A stretch of 64,000 nucleotides of DNA, taken from Yoonia sp. GTDB taxonomy: Bacteria; Pseudomonadota; Alphaproteobacteria; Rhodobacterales; Rhodobacteraceae. The stretch lies in assembly GCF_018402175.1 (NCBI RefSeq), contig NZ_JAGYJK010000007.1, positions 1 through 64,000 of the forward strand. Reading direction: 5' to 3'. Under the pieces are notes generated by a model. It made no database searches. It saw only the letters and a program-made list of their open reading frames with translations, and was not told where the DNA came from. Below, in pieces: positions 26,193 through 37,039 of this stretch. A program made the position numbers and the translations under genes. Position 1 is the first letter of the stretch; the number at the start of each line of letters is the position of its first letter.

Positions 26193-28428
26193 ATGGCCAA
26201 TATCCGCAAAATCGCCCGCCGGACGTTCCTGATCGGGTCCGCCGCTATCGCGGGCGGTGTCGCCTTTGGTGTCTATCAGCTTCGCAAAGATGCGCCGAAC
26301 CCGCTGGTCGCCGGCGCGGGCGAGGCGGTGCTGACACCTTTTATCCTGCTCAATCAGGACGGCGTGACCGTCATCGCGCCGCGCGCCGAAATGGGCCAAG
26401 GTGTGCAGACCACGCTGGCGGCCCTTGTCGCCGAGGAGATGGATGTCGCCTGGGCGGATATCACCGTTCTGCACGGCCCGCCCGCGCAGGCCTATTACAA
26501 TCAGGCGCTGTTGGGCATTGCCCTGCCGTTTCGTCATTATGCCGACACGGATTTCCGCCACAGCCTGCGGCAGGGGATCGGGCAGATCGGCAAATTGCTG
26601 CATCTGCAGGTCACCGGCGGGTCCACATCCATGAAGGACGGGTATGAACGGATGCGCCATGCCGGTGCCAGCGCCCGCGAGGCGCTGAAACTGGCGGCGG
26701 CGGCGCAATTGGGCGTTGCGGCCAGCGACCTGCGCACCGCGGACAGCCATGTCATCGCCCCCGACGGGACCCGCATCGCCTATACCGCGCTGGCAGAGGC
26801 GGTGCGTGACATTGATCTGCCCGATGTGGAATTGCGGCCCCGGTCGGAATGGAAATACCTTGGCAAATCCATGCCGCGTGTCGATATGCTGGCCAAGGCG
26901 ACCGGCACGGCGCAATTCGCGGGCGATGTGCAGATTGAGGGCATGCAATTCGCCACCGTGCGGATCAATCCCAAACGCGCGGGCATGGTGTCATATGACG
27001 ACACTGCGGCGCGCACGATGGACGGGGTCACCGCGGTGATCGATCTTGGCGATGGCATCGCTGTCGTGGCATCGAACACATGGTTGGCCATGCAGGCAGC
27101 GCAAGCGGTGGATATCGTCTGGCAAGACGCGGCCTATCCGGCCGAGACGGCGGGCATGATGGCCGCGATTGCCGCGGCCTTTGATCTGGAGCCTAACAGC
27201 ACCGTGCGCGACGATGGTGATGTGACCGCCGCGATTGAAGGCACTGAAATCGTCGCGGAATATACCGTGCCTTTCCTTGCCCATGCCACGATGGAACCGA
27301 TGAATGCCACGGCCCTGTTCACCGGCGACAGGTTGGAGATCTGGACAGGCAACCAAGCCCCCGTGATGACACGCGACAAATGCGCAGCAGTCGCGGGGAT
27401 CGCCCCCGAGGCCGTGACCGTACATACGACACTAATGGGGGGAGGTTTCGGCAGGCGCGCCGAGACGGATTATTCGGTGCAGGCGACCCGCATTGCAGCC
27501 GCCCTGCCCGGCACGCCGATCCGCATGACCTGGACCCGCGAAGAGGACATGCGCCACGATTTCTATCGCCCTGCGGCCATGGCACGGTTTCGCGGTGTGG
27601 TCGCGGATGGCGCGGCGCAATTGATCGACGGCCAGATCGCGGCCCCTTCGGTATTCCAGCAATCCAGCTTTCGCCAGATGGGGCAGGTCCCCCCCGGCCC
27701 CGACCGCGCCCATGTCGAAGGGGCGGCAGACCAGCCCTACGGCGTGCCCAATTTCCGCATCACAGGCCATCTGGCCGATCTGGCCGTGCCGGTCGGGTTC
27801 TGGCGGTCGGTGGCGGCGTCATTCAACGGGTTCTTTCTGGATACCTTCATCGACGAAATGGCCCATGCCGCAGGCACCGATCCGTTGCAGTTCCGACTGG
27901 CGCTGGCCGAACGCGAACATGCGCCCTCCGCGGGCGTGATCCGTGCTGTGGGCGAGATGTGCGGCTGGACTGGGCGAAACACCCGCCAATATCGGGCGCG
28001 GTGTGGCGTTTTGTCATTCCTTCGGGACCGCCACCGCACAGGTGGTCGAGGTCGAGGACACCGGGCGCGGCATCCGCATTAACCATTGCTGGATTGCCTG
28101 TGATCCGGGCATCGCCTTGGACCCCGCGATTATCGAGGCGCAGATGGTATCCGGCGCGATCTATGGTCTGTCGGCCGCCATGCAAGAAGAAGTGACATTC
28201 ACCGACGGCGCCGCCGATCAGGGCAATTTCACCGATTACGATGCGCTGCGGATGCATACGGCGCCACGGTTCGATGTGCGTATTCTGGAAACCAGCGCAC
28301 ATCTGGGCGGCATCGGTGAACCCGGCACACCGCCTGCGATGCCGGCACTTGGCAATGCCCTGTTCGATCTGACAGGCGTGCGCGCGCGGGAATTACCGCT
28401 GATCAAGACCTTTGATCTGATCCTTTAG
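26193..28428 (+). pseudogene. Molybdopterin-binding subunit of a xanthine dehydrogenase-family enzyme (IorB-like), frameshifted
   Basis: About 744 residues if repaired, close to isoquinoline 1-oxidoreductase beta subunits. A twin-arginine-type leader (KIARRTFLIGSAAIAGG) suggests export with bound cofactor. Seen are APRAEMGQGVQTTLAALVAEEMD, GGGFGRRAETDY and, after the shift, GRGVAFCHSFGTATAQVVEVE and the Glu-containing GGIGEPGTPPAMPALGNALFDLTG. The frame breaks at about 27969-27975 (ACTGGGC); removing one base joins CGW to GETPANIGRGV. The substrate, probably an aldehyde or N-heterocycle, is unknown. It converges with the isomerase gene. Confidence 0.88.
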
Positions 28429-28431
28429 GGG

Positions 28432-29142
28432 TCAGATCGTCAGCCAATCGCGATAGTCGCTGACCAGCAGGTGGGTGGGGGCGACATCTTCCTCGATCTG
28501 CGCAAAGCGGCCGATCGGGTCGCGGAAGATGTTGTCCGTCTCGTCGTCGTTGACGGTGGAAACCTCGCCGATCAACACATCGCCCCCCTCGCCCCAAAAG
28601 GCGTGCCAGTCGCCGGGCATCAGTGTCACGCTTTCACCGGGGGCAAGGCGCAGCTTGTCTCCGGGGCCGAAAGGCCGCGTGATCCCGTCGCACATGACCA
28701 CACCACCAACCGTTTCGTCGAACCCGCCGTCAGGGTCTGACCCGTAAAGTTCCACCACCAGCGTTGCACCGCCACGGTTGATGATATCCTCGGCCTTGAT
28801 GACATGGGTATGCATCGGCGACAGCTGGTCCTGTTTGGAGATCAACAGCTTTTCCGCATAACACATGCCACCACCGCGCTGCAGATCGGCCAGCCGCCCA
28901 TTGCGCAGGGTGAACAAGAACAGCCCCATTTGATCGTAACGCCCTGCGCCGTAATCGGTGATATCCCAGCCGCAGCGCGCGTCAATGACAGCGCGCGCGT
29001 CGTTGGCGCGGGCCTTGAACTGGTCGGGTGACCAATAGGCCCAAGGCGGCAGCGCAAAACCATGCGACCGGATCATCTGGTCGGCCTCGGCCATGATCGT
29101 ATTGATGCGCGACCGTTTCATGCAGGCAGGGTCATGCGTCAT
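28432..29142 (-). CDS. D-lyxose/D-mannose isomerase-family protein (cupin)
   Basis: 236 residues. Similar to D-lyxose ketol-isomerases: ADQMIRSHGFALPPWAYWSP, WDITDYGAGRYDQMGLFLFTLRNG, CYAEKLLISKQDQLSPMHTHVIKAEDIINRGG, PGESVTLMPGDWHAFWGE. The HTH, Glu and later His are the likely metal ligands of the cupin barrel. The ATG at 29142 overlaps the stop of the upstream C26 gene (ATGA), supporting this start and coupled translation. The true sugar is not known. Confidence 0.82.
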   Translation of the reverse strand: MTHDPACMKRSRINTIMAEADQMIRSHGFALPPWAYWSPDQFKARANDARAVIDARCGWDITDYGAGRYDQMGLFLFTLRNGRLADLQRGGGMCYAEKLLISKQDQLSPMHTHVIKAEDIINRGGATLVVELYGSDPDGGFDETVGGVVMCDGITRPFGPGDKLRLAPGESVTLMPGDWHAFWGEGGDVLIGEVSTVNDDETDNIFRDPIGRFAQIEEDVAPTHLLVSDYRDWLTI

Positions 29143-29906
29143 GATACTTTGCGCAAGGCCCCTGCCGCCCAGTCGCGGCAGGCATCGCCAAAGGCGGTGA
29201 ACAGCGGGCGCGACACCGGATCGGCATCGGCGTTCCATTCGGGGTGCCATTGCACAGACAGGGTGAAACCGGGCGCATCGGCAATGTAAATCGCCTCTGG
29301 CGTCCCATCGGGGGCGTGGCCGTCCACGATCACGCGGGGGCCAGCATGCTTGATCCCCTGGCCGTGTAGCGTGTTGGTCATCACGCTGGGCGCGCCCATC
29401 AGCTTGTGAAACACCCCGCCGGGCCGAAAGGTGACAGTATGGCGCAGGGCGAATTTTTCTTCGAGTGACCCATCAGGGGGCATCCGGTGATTGTCGCGCC
29501 CCGGCAGATCGCGGATTTCAGGGAACAGCGTGCCGCCCATGGCGACATTGACCTCTTGAAAGCCGCGGCAAATGCCAAGGATCGGCTGGCCGCGCGCCAC
29601 GCAGGCGCGGATCAGCGGCAGGGTCAGACGGTCGCGGTCACGGTCGAATGTGCCATGGGCGGGGGTTTCTTGTTCGCCGTATTCTTCGGGATGGACGTTG
29701 GCGCGCGCGCCGGGGAATACAAAACCGTCACAAATATCCAGCAAGGTATCGATACAGACCAGCCCCGGATGCGAGGGCACGATCAAGGGCTGGCAGCCCG
29801 AGACCTCGGCCAGGGCTTGGGCGTTCATCGTGCCGGCGGCATGGGCAGGGTATTCGTCGTTGATCAGATAGCTGTTGCCGATAATTCCGATCACTGGCCG
29901 GCGCAT
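29139..29906 (-). CDS. Gamma-glutamyl-gamma-aminobutyrate hydrolase-family protein (peptidase C26)
   Basis: 255-residue class I glutamine-amidotransferase-like hydrolase. Nucleophile Cys in ILGICRGFQEVNVAMGGTL; His and Glu in SVQWHPEWNADADPVSRPLF; substrate-region motif VNTLHGQGI-like (MTNTLHGQGIK). These are PuuD-type motifs (putrescine degradation), but pairing with a sugar isomerase rather than Puu genes leaves the substrate open. AGGAG lies about 6 bases before the ATG at 29906. Confidence 0.88.
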   Translation of the reverse strand: MRRPVIGIIGNSYLINDEYPAHAAGTMNAQALAEVSGCQPLIVPSHPGLVCIDTLLDICDGFVFPGARANVHPEEYGEQETPAHGTFDRDRDRLTLPLIRACVARGQPILGICRGFQEVNVAMGGTLFPEIRDLPGRDNHRMPPDGSLEEKFALRHTVTFRPGGVFHKLMGAPSVMTNTLHGQGIKHAGPRVIVDGHAPDGTPEAIYIADAPGFTLSVQWHPEWNADADPVSRPLFTAFGDACRDWAAGALRKVS

Positions 29907-30046
29907 GTCATTCTCCTGCAGATTTGACCGAAAGATAGCGGTCACAGACGCAAAGCGAAAGGGATGTCATGCGCACAAGCGGGCATGCGCTGGCGCACAT
30001 GCCCGTCAATGCAGCATTTGCAGGGTCTGACGCGCGAAAATCGCGC

Positions 30047-30475
30047 TTAGGCTTCGCCGATCAGGCCCGCCGCCTCGATCCCTGCCATGGCGGCGATGAC
30101 ATCATTGTCGGATGTGTCACCCGTGACGCCGACAGCACCGATCACGCCGCCCTTTTTGTCGCGCAGCAACACACCGCCCGGCACCGGCACGACCTGCCCG
30201 CCATAGACGCCGTTGATCGCGGCCATGAAATAGGCCTGGCTTTCCGCCCGCGCCATCTGTGCCTTGCCTGCCATGCCCAGCATGACGGACCCGTAAGCCT
30301 TGCCATGGGCGATGCCGAACCGGCCGGGCGATGCGCCGTCTTCACGCTCGAACGCCTTCACATGGCCGCCCGCGTCCAGCACCACGACAGACAGCGGCTT
30401 CAGCCCCAGTTCGCGGCCTGTGGCCAGCGCCTTGCGGATGATCGTGCGGGCTTTGGTGATCGAAATATCTGACAT
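30047..30475 (-). CDS. GlcG/HbpS-family heme-binding-domain protein
   Basis: 142 residues spanning the whole GlcG/HbpS fold: ITKARTIIRKALATGRELGLKPLSVVVLDAGGHVKAFEREDGA, GIAHGKAYGSVMLGM, VPVPGGVLLRDKKGGVIGAVGVTGDTSDND. It lies 28 bases after malate synthase G on the same strand, as glcG does in glycolate loci. The molecular role is not established; no signal peptide is seen. Confidence 0.9.
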   Translation of the reverse strand: MSDISITKARTIIRKALATGRELGLKPLSVVVLDAGGHVKAFEREDGASPGRFGIAHGKAYGSVMLGMAGKAQMARAESQAYFMAAINGVYGGQVVPVPGGVLLRDKKGGVIGAVGVTGDTSDNDVIAAMAGIEAAGLIGEA

Positions 30476-30503
30476 TCTCGTCTCCTTGTCAGGCGTTGCC
30501 GCC

Positions 30504-32651
30504 TTAGTGATTGCGTTGCGCTTTTAGTTCCAGACGCCGCCGGTGCAGCACGGGTTCGGTATAGCCGGACGGCTGTTCACGCCCCAAAAACACCAGATCG
30601 CAGGCCGCCTGAAAGGCGATGCCACTGAAATCGGGGGCCATCGGGCGATAGGCCGGATCACCCGCATTCTGGTCATCCACCACGCGGGCCATTTTCTGCA
30701 TCGCCGCCATCACCTGATCGCGGCCAACGACGTCATGGTGCAGCCAATTGGCCAAGGCTTGCGAGGAAATCCGGCAGGTCGCGCGGTCTTCCATCAAGGC
30801 CACGTTGTTGATGTCGGGCACTTTGGAACAGCCGACACCCTGATCGATCCAGCGCACCACATAGCCAAGGATACCTTGGGCGTTGTTTTCCACCTCGCGC
30901 ATTTTCTGCGCCTCGGTCCAGCGCTGGTATTGCGCCAGCGGGATGTCGAGGATCGAGGACACATAGGCCCGCCGCCCGCCTTTGCGCAGACGTGCCTGCA
31001 CCGCCATCACGTCGATCTTGTGGTAATGCAGCGCGTGCAATGTCGCGGCTGTCGGGCTGGGCACCCAGGCACAATTGGCACCCGATTGCGGATGGCCGAT
31101 TTTCTGTTCCAGCATCGCGGCCATCAGGTCGGGCATGGCCCACATCCCCTTGCCGATCTGCGCACGGCCAGAAAAGCCGCATTCCAGACCGATATCGACG
31201 TTCTGATCCTCGTAGGCGCCGATCCATTGCTTGCGCTTGATGAAATCCTTGCGGCTGAATGGCCCTGCTTCCATTGATGTGTGGATTTCATCGCCGGTGC
31301 GGTCCAGAAAACCGGTGTTGATGAATGCGACACGGGATTTCGCGGCACGGATACATTCCTTGAGGTTGACAGTCGTGCGCCGTTCTTCGTCCATGATGCC
31401 GATCTTGACGGTGTTTCGCGGCAGGCCCAGCGCGTCTTCGACCGCGGCGAAAATATCGTTGGTAAAGGCGACTTCTTCGGGGCCGTGCATCTTGGGCTTG
31501 ACCACATAGACAGAGCCAAGCGCGGAATTGCCGCCATCGTGTTTCAGGTCATGCAGCGCGATCAGCGTGGTGATCATCGCATCCATCAGACCTTCGAACA
31601 CCTCTGCGCCATCCGCATCAAGGATTGCGGGGTTCGTCATCAGATGGCCAACGTTACGAATCCAAAGGAGCGCGCGGCCTTTGAGCGTAACCTTGCCGCC
31701 GGTCGCGGTCGTGTATTCACGGTCGGCGGCCAGTTTGCGGGTCATCGTCTTGCCGTTCTTGACCATATCGGCGGTCAGATCGCCTTTCATCAGGCCCAGC
31801 CAGTTTTCATAGGCAAGGACCTTGTCCTCGGCATCGACGCAGGCGACGGAATCTTCGCAATCCATGATCGCGGAAACGGCGCTTTCCAGCCGGACGTCAG
31901 CCAGCAAGGCCTGATCACGGCTGCCGATGGGGTGGGCGCGGTCAAAGACCAGTTCGACATGCAAACCGTTGTTGACCAGCACCACCGCATCGGGGGCCTT
32001 GGGGTTGCCGCGATAGCCCACGAATTTCGCAGGGTCGCGCAGGGGGGCGTCGTCGATCAGCAAGGCACCATCCTGCACATGATAGCGCGCGACATCGGCG
32101 TGGCTTTTGCCTTCGATCGGGAAAGCCTCGTCCAGAAACACGCGCACGCGGGCGACGACACGCGCGCCATGGCCACGGTCATAGCCGCCAGCAGGGGGCA
32201 GTGTGCCCATCGCATCGGTGCCATAAAACGCGTCATAGAGGCTTCCCCAACGCGCATTCGCGGCATTCAGCGCGAAACGGGCATTGGTGATCGGCACAAC
32301 CAGCTGCGGCCCGGGAATCGTGGCAATCTCGGGGTCCACATTGGCGGTGTCGATTTCGAAATCATCGCCCTCGGGAACAAGATAGCCGATATCCTTGAGA
32401 AAATGTTCATAGGCCACGCGGTCATGCGGTTTGCCACGCTGGGCCACATGCCAAGCGTCGATGGCAGATTGCAGATCGTCACGTTTTTGCAGCAAGGCGC
32501 GATTGCGCGGGGTCATCTGAGCAAGCAGCCCCGCAAAACCGGCCCAAAAAGCATCAGGGCTGATGCCGGTTCCTGGCAAGGCGCTTGTGTCGATAAAGCT
32601 GGCCAATTCACTGGCGACCTGAAGCCCGTGTTTTGTGACGCGATCTGTCAT
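30504..32651 (-). CDS. glcB: Malate synthase G
   Basis: 715-residue monomeric enzyme joining glyoxylate and acetyl-CoA into malate (glyoxylate bypass or glycolate use). Visible signatures are [97 protein letters not shown] and [45 protein letters not shown]. Length is normal. AGGAAG lies 8 bases before the ATG. It is followed by the glcG-like gene. Confidence 0.97.
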   Translation of the reverse strand: MTDRVTKHGLQVASELASFIDTSALPGTGISPDAFWAGFAGLLAQMTPRNRALLQKRDDLQSAIDAWHVAQRGKPHDRVAYEHFLKDIGYLVPEGDDFEIDTANVDPEIATIPGPQLVVPITNARFALNAANARWGSLYDAFYGTDAMGTLPPAGGYDRGHGARVVARVRVFLDEAFPIEGKSHADVARYHVQDGALLIDDAPLRDPAKFVGYRGNPKAPDAVVLVNNGLHVELVFDRAHPIGSRDQALLADVRLESAVSAIMDCEDSVACVDAEDKVLAYENWLGLMKGDLTADMVKNGKTMTRKLAADREYTTATGGKVTLKGRALLWIRNVGHLMTNPAILDADGAEVFEGLMDAMITTLIALHDLKHDGGNSALGSVYVVKPKMHGPEEVAFTNDIFAAVEDALGLPRNTVKIGIMDEERRTTVNLKECIRAAKSRVAFINTGFLDRTGDEIHTSMEAGPFSRKDFIKRKQWIGAYEDQNVDIGLECGFSGRAQIGKGMWAMPDLMAAMLEQKIGHPQSGANCAWVPSPTAATLHALHYHKIDVMAVQARLRKGGRRAYVSSILDIPLAQYQRWTEAQKMREVENNAQGILGYVVRWIDQGVGCSKVPDINNVALMEDRATCRISSQALANWLHHDVVGRDQVMAAMQKMARVVDDQNAGDPAYRPMAPDFSGIAFQAACDLVFLGREQPSGYTEPVLHRRRLELKAQRNH

Positions 32652-32750
32652 GGCTGTTCTTCCTTATGTCCTTGGCATGCAGCGGCATACCTTTGCTTCG
32701 GGTCACGAATTAGAACACATGTTTCCGATAGGCAACACGGGCGGCAGAAT

Positions 32751-32894
32751 TCAATTGCGCGTCCCGCGACACTTGTCCGAACAATACCGCACGGCATCCC
32801 AGACCTTCGCCCATTTCTTGCGCCAGGTGAACGGCCTGCCGCAGGTGGCACAGGTTTTTTGGGGCAGGTCGGATTTCTTGCGCATTTTGGCCAT
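32751..32894 (-). CDS. DUF2256 small zinc-ribbon-like protein
   Basis: 47-residue protein, too short for usual gene-length cut-offs. It reads [32 protein letters not shown], then [13 protein letters not shown] and TGA. The CxxC...CxxxC arrangement (Cys-Ala-Thr-Cys and Cys-Ser-Asp-Lys-Cys) and the FTWRKKW...W core are the DUF2256 pattern, probably one zinc site. Function unknown. It is on the glcB strand, upstream of glcB. Confidence 0.85.
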   Translation of the reverse strand: MAKMRKKSDLPQKTCATCGRPFTWRKKWAKVWDAVRYCSDKCRGTRN

Positions 32895-33061
32895 GGCCGC
32901 CAGCTAGGTCAGCAAAGGGTGAAATCCACAGGCAATCGACAATATTGCCAGACGCGCGGAACCTTGCTGGTCTAAGGTTGTACAATGCGGCTGGTTTGCA
33001 ATCTCTAGCAAAAAATCGTAATGTCGTGCAACCGTTACAAAATTCTGGTGTTTGATATTCC

Positions 33062-33937
33062 ATGGAAGAGCGGATCACGCCATTGATAGCAGAACGTGCG
33101 CCGTGGCTTTATGCGGACAGACCCGGCACGGCCTATGTCCGGCGGGCGCTCCACACGATGCTGGGATATGAAAAAACGCTCAAGATCGCGCGCAATCTCG
33201 AACACGCCGATCCCGCCCAGATCATGCAGGATATGGCAGACCGACTGGCGCTGATGGTGTCCAGCAAGGGATTTGGCCATCTGCCCGTGCATGGCCCCGC
33301 GTTGATCGTGGCGAATCATCCCACGGGAATCGCGGATGGGATCATCCTGAACCACCTGATCGCGCGCAGCCGGCCTGACGCCTATTTCTTTGCCAACCGC
33401 GATATCCTGCGGGTGTTTCCGCAGATGGACAGCATGATCGCCCCCGTCGAATGGCGCAAACCATTGCGCAGCCATGCGAAGACACGCGAAACCATGGCCT
33501 TTGTGCGCCAGGCGACCGAGGCAGGGCGGCTGGGCGTGATCTTTCCATCGGGGCGGCTGGCCAAACGGCGCTGGCTGTCGCTGCATGAACGGCCATGGAT
33601 GGCCTCGGCGGCGATGCTGGCGCGCAAATTCGACCTGCCGGTGATTCCGGTGAACATTCAGGCCCGCAATTCGGCGCTGTTTTACCTGTTCGACCGCATC
33701 CACCCGACGCTGCGCGACATCACCCTGTTCCACGAGACGCTGAACAAGGACCGCCAGCCCTTCGTCGTGACCATGGGCGAGCCGATTTCGGCCTCGGCCA
33801 TCCCGCGCGACCCCGAGGAAGGCATCGCGCTGCTGCGCGCGGCCACGCTGGCCTTGGGCGGGGAATATGCGCCGGTGGTCAATCTGATCGCCACAACGCG
33901 GCCCTGGCTGTCCAAAGGCGCGCCCAGCGCATCTTGA
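33062..33937 (+). CDS. Lysophospholipid acyltransferase-family protein
   Basis: 291 residues. Acyltransferase motifs of the PlsC group: [14 protein letters not shown] (motif I, His and Asp five residues apart instead of the usual four), [31 protein letters not shown] (motif III, FPSG for FPEG) and LPVIPVNIQ. It probably acylates a lysophospholipid or aminolipid at the inner membrane; the exact acceptor is not clear. No convincing ribosome site precedes the ATG at 33062. Confidence 0.8.
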   Translation: MEERITPLIAERAPWLYADRPGTAYVRRALHTMLGYEKTLKIARNLEHADPAQIMQDMADRLALMVSSKGFGHLPVHGPALIVANHPTGIADGIILNHLIARSRPDAYFFANRDILRVFPQMDSMIAPVEWRKPLRSHAKTRETMAFVRQATEAGRLGVIFPSGRLAKRRWLSLHERPWMASAAMLARKFDLPVIPVNIQARNSALFYLFDRIHPTLRDITLFHETLNKDRQPFVVTMGEPISASAIPRDPEEGIALLRAATLALGGEYAPVVNLIATTRPWLSKGAPSAS

Positions 33938-34020
33938 AGCGGGGGCCGCGTTCTTTTAGAGATCGCGCAAAGCTGCGCGGTCCATTAGGGTCGTGCAGAC
34001 CTGAACCAAGGATGCCCGCG

Positions 34021-35532
34021 ATGCTTGACCTGACCTATGACGCCCCCACCCCCAAAGTGATTTCCGGTGCGACCGGCGATTGGGAACTGGTCATCGGGCT
34101 AGAAGTCCATGCACAGGTCGCCACCAACGCCAAACTGTTTTCCGGTGCCTCGACCCTGTTCGGGGCCGAACCCAACAGCAATGTCGCCTTTGTCGATGCT
34201 GGCATGCCCGGGATGCTGCCCGTGATCAACGAAGCCTGCGTGGCGCAGGCCGTGCGCACCGGGCTGGGGCTGAAGGCGCAGATCAACCTGACATCGGCCT
34301 TTGACCGCAAGAATTACTTTTACCCCGACCTGCCGCAGGGCTATCAGATCAGCCAGCTCTATCATCCCATCGTGGGCGAAGGCGAAGTGCTGGTCGAAAT
34401 GGGCAATGGCACCGCGCGTCTGGTGCGGATCGAACGCATCCATCTGGAACAGGACGCGGGCAAGTCGATCCATGACATGGACCCCACGATGTCCTTTGTG
34501 GATCTCAACCGCACCGGTGTCGCGCTGATGGAAATCGTCAGCCGCCCCGATATTCGCGGGCCAGAGGAGGCGGCGGCCTATGTGCTGAAACTGCGCCAGA
34601 TCATGCGCTATCTGGGTACCTGCGACGGCAATATGCAAAACGGCAATCTGCGCGCCGATGTGAACGTGTCGGTCTGCCGTCCGGGCGATTACGAACGCTA
34701 TCAGGCGACACAGGATTTCAGCCACCTTGGCACGCGCTGCGAGATCAAGAACATGAACTCGATGCGGTTCATCCAGATGGCCATTGATTACGAGGCCCGT
34801 CGCCAGATTGCCCTGCTTGAGGATGGCAAATCCGTTACGCAGGAGACCCGGCTTTACGATCCGGACCGCAACGAGACACGCTCGATGCGATCCAAGGAAG
34901 AGGCGCATGATTACCGCTATTTCCCCGACCCGGACCTTTTGCCTTTGGAAATCGAACAGGATTGGGTCGATGATATTGCCGCCCATTTGCCCGAATTGCC
35001 CGATGCGAAAAAGGCGCGATTCATCGCCGATTTCGGCTTGTCGGAATACGATGCATCCGTTCTGACCGCAGAAGAGGAAAACGCCGCGTTTTTCGAAAAG
35101 GTCGCCGAAGGCCGCGATGGCAAATTGGCGGCGAATTGGGTGATTAACGAATTGTTTGGCCGTCTGAAAAAAGACGACCGCGATATCGCCGACAGCCCGA
35201 TTTCCGCGCAGCGGCTGGGCCAGATCATCGGGCTGATCAAATCAGACACGATTTCGGGCAAGATCGCCAAGGATGTGTTCGACATCGCCTATACCCAGAA
35301 CCGCGACCCCGAAGAAATCGTCGCCACCGAAGGTATGACCCAAGTCACCGACACCGGCGCGATCGAAGCCGCGGTGGATGCGATCATCGCCGCCAACCCC
35401 GATCAGGTCGAAAAGGCCAAGGCCAATCCGAAACTGGCGGGCTGGTTCGTGGGTCAGGTGATGAAGGCCACAGGCGGCAAGGCCAATCCGGCCGCCGTCA
35501 ACCAGATCGTCTCGGCACGGCTTGGTCTTTAG
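34021..35532 (+). CDS. gatB: Aspartyl/glutamyl-tRNA(Asn/Gln) amidotransferase subunit B
   Basis: 503-residue subunit of GatCAB, which amidates Glu-tRNA-Gln (or Asp-tRNA-Asn). Signatures: [97 protein letters not shown] and the C-terminal YqeY-like tail ([22 protein letters not shown]). A longer open frame upstream overlaps the acyltransferase gene and is a shadow. gatA and gatC are not nearby. Confidence 0.97.
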   Translation: MLDLTYDAPTPKVISGATGDWELVIGLEVHAQVATNAKLFSGASTLFGAEPNSNVAFVDAGMPGMLPVINEACVAQAVRTGLGLKAQINLTSAFDRKNYFYPDLPQGYQISQLYHPIVGEGEVLVEMGNGTARLVRIERIHLEQDAGKSIHDMDPTMSFVDLNRTGVALMEIVSRPDIRGPEEAAAYVLKLRQIMRYLGTCDGNMQNGNLRADVNVSVCRPGDYERYQATQDFSHLGTRCEIKNMNSMRFIQMAIDYEARRQIALLEDGKSVTQETRLYDPDRNETRSMRSKEEAHDYRYFPDPDLLPLEIEQDWVDDIAAHLPELPDAKKARFIADFGLSEYDASVLTAEEENAAFFEKVAEGRDGKLAANWVINELFGRLKKDDRDIADSPISAQRLGQIIGLIKSDTISGKIAKDVFDIAYTQNRDPEEIVATEGMTQVTDTGAIEAAVDAIIAANPDQVEKAKANPKLAGWFVGQVMKATGGKANPAAVNQIVSARLGL

Positions 35533-35594
35533 GACGGTTGGACATCGGCGGCAGGCTTGGTATGGTCCAACAGGTCGGTCCAAGGGAAAACGCG

Positions 35595-35954
35595 ATGACA
35601 TATGAATACAAGGTCGTACCGGCCCCCCTGCGCGGCACCAAGGCCCCCGGCGTCAAGACGAATGAAGATCGCTTTGCCCTGTCGCTGGAAACCGTGATGA
35701 ATGATCTTGCGGCGGATGGCTGGGAATACCTGCGCGCCGATACCCTGCCCTGCGACCAGCGCGAAGGCTTGATGAGCCGGACAACGGTCTATCAGAACAT
35801 GCTGGTGTTCCGCCGGACCAAAGTCGCCAACACCGCGCCCAAGATGAAACAGCAACGCGCTATGCCAACCATGACAGCCCCTGCCCCGCAGGTGCCGAAA
35901 AAACCCCTCGCATCCGACACGCGCCCTGCACCGGACGTGGCCGGCGGCGACTGA
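35595..35954 (+). CDS. DUF4177 domain-containing protein
   Basis: 119 residues. The N-terminal ~75 (YEYKVVPAP, FALSLETVMNDLAADGWEYLRADTLP, TTVYQNMLVFRR) are DUF4177; the remainder is a low-complexity Pro/Ala-rich tail. Function unknown. It follows gatB by about 60 bases and its stop abuts the convergent bolA stop. Confidence 0.82.
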   Translation: MTYEYKVVPAPLRGTKAPGVKTNEDRFALSLETVMNDLAADGWEYLRADTLPCDQREGLMSRTTVYQNMLVFRRTKVANTAPKMKQQRAMPTMTAPAPQVPKKPLASDTRPAPDVAGGD

Positions 35955-36206
35955 TCAGCGCAGATCAATCGCCAGCGCGTGAATCCGTCCCATCAGGTCC
36001 GGACCAATGGCTGTGTGGATCGCGCGGTGGCGCGCGATGCGCGACATATCGTCCAATGCGGCGGCCTTGATCACCACCCGCCAATGGCTTTCGCCTGACC
36101 CGTCGTCACCCGCATGGCCTGCGTGTTTGTGGCTTTCGTTGATCACGTCGAGCATCTGGGGATCGAGCGTCATCAGTCTTGTGTGAATTTCAGCCTGCAA
36201 TGCCAT
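35955..36206 (-). CDS. BolA-family protein
   Basis: 83-residue BolA/IbaG-like protein with the class II KH-like fold. It shows EIHTRLMTLDPQMLDVINESHKHAGH, GESHWRVVIKAAAL and RHRAIHTAIGPDLMGRIHALAI. The conserved His residues and partner glutaredoxins of this family point to iron-sulfur trafficking or regulation. It diverges from the J-domain gene. Confidence 0.94.
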   Translation of the reverse strand: MALQAEIHTRLMTLDPQMLDVINESHKHAGHAGDDGSGESHWRVVIKAAALDDMSRIARHRAIHTAIGPDLMGRIHALAIDLR

Positions 36207-36284
36207 TATTTTCCCTCTGCCCTCTTCTCTCTGTCGCTGAGGGGTCTACAGTCTGTCGTCCGAGTCGGAAAGATGAGATGCAAA

Positions 36285-36920
36285 ATGAAAAAAGATGATC
36301 CCTTTGGTTTCGATATGTCTGTATCGGGATCCAAGAAAAAGAATCCACGCGGCCGGCGTGGCATGTCGGGGGCATCCGAAACTTCAACGCGGGTCTGCGA
36401 TCACGACGGCTGCGAACTTGCCGCGCCGTTCCGCGCGCCGAAATCGCCCGATGTGCTGGATGATTATTTCTGGTTCTGTCAGGAACATGTCCGCGAATAC
36501 AATCTGAAATGGAATTTCTTTGACACTACGTCAGAGGCCGAATTGGCCGCGCTGATGGACAAGGACCGCGTCTGGGACCGGCCGACCAAACCGTTCAAAC
36601 GCTCGGTCGAGGAACGCGCCTGGGCGCGTCTGGGGGTCGATGACCCGCATCAGGTGCTGGGGGCCAATGCCACCCGCAATCCGGGCCGTGGTGCCGCTGT
36701 CGGGCGCAAGCTGCCACCGACCGAACGGCGCGCTATCGACATTCTGGACGCCAAGGACAATTGGTCCAAGCCGCAAATCCGCAAAGCCTATAAATCGCTG
36801 ATCAAGGTGCTGCACCCCGATATGAATGGCGGCGACCGCAGCCAGGAAGAACAATTGTCCGAGGTCGTCTGGGCCTGGGACCAGATCAAGGTCAGCCGGA
36901 ACTTTCGCGATACCGACTGA
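36285..36920 (+). CDS. J-domain (DnaJ-like) protein with C-terminal J domain
   Basis: 211 residues. The J domain is at the C-terminus (about 160-208): WSKPQIRKAYKSLIKVLHPDMNGGDRS, with the HPD triplet that stimulates Hsp70. The N-terminal part has CDHDGCELAAPFRAPKSP and DDYFWFCQEHVREYNLKWNFF, three cysteines and a His that could bind metal. Conserved next to bolA in this group of bacteria. An ATG 12 bases upstream (36273) is an alternative start. Confidence 0.85.
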   Translation: MKKDDPFGFDMSVSGSKKKNPRGRRGMSGASETSTRVCDHDGCELAAPFRAPKSPDVLDDYFWFCQEHVREYNLKWNFFDTTSEAELAALMDKDRVWDRPTKPFKRSVEERAWARLGVDDPHQVLGANATRNPGRGAAVGRKLPPTERRAIDILDAKDNWSKPQIRKAYKSLIKVLHPDMNGGDRSQEEQLSEVVWAWDQIKVSRNFRDTD

Positions 36921-37039
36921 TCTTGTGATCCCTGCACCGGCGGGCCGCGCAATGCGGTCAGACGGGGTGGCGCTTGCTGCTGGCTGCGTTATGTTAGCCC
37001 GATACCCGATTGCGACATCTTAACGAAAAGGCAAGGCAC

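Noticed and set aside
31281-32975. 564-codon open frame antisense to glcB
   Set aside because: Compositional shadow; glcB has full-length homology signatures.
33595-34020. Upstream extension of GatB over the acyltransferase gene
   Set aside because: Arg/Pro-rich out-of-frame reading of the acyltransferase; GatB homology begins at the ATG at 34021.
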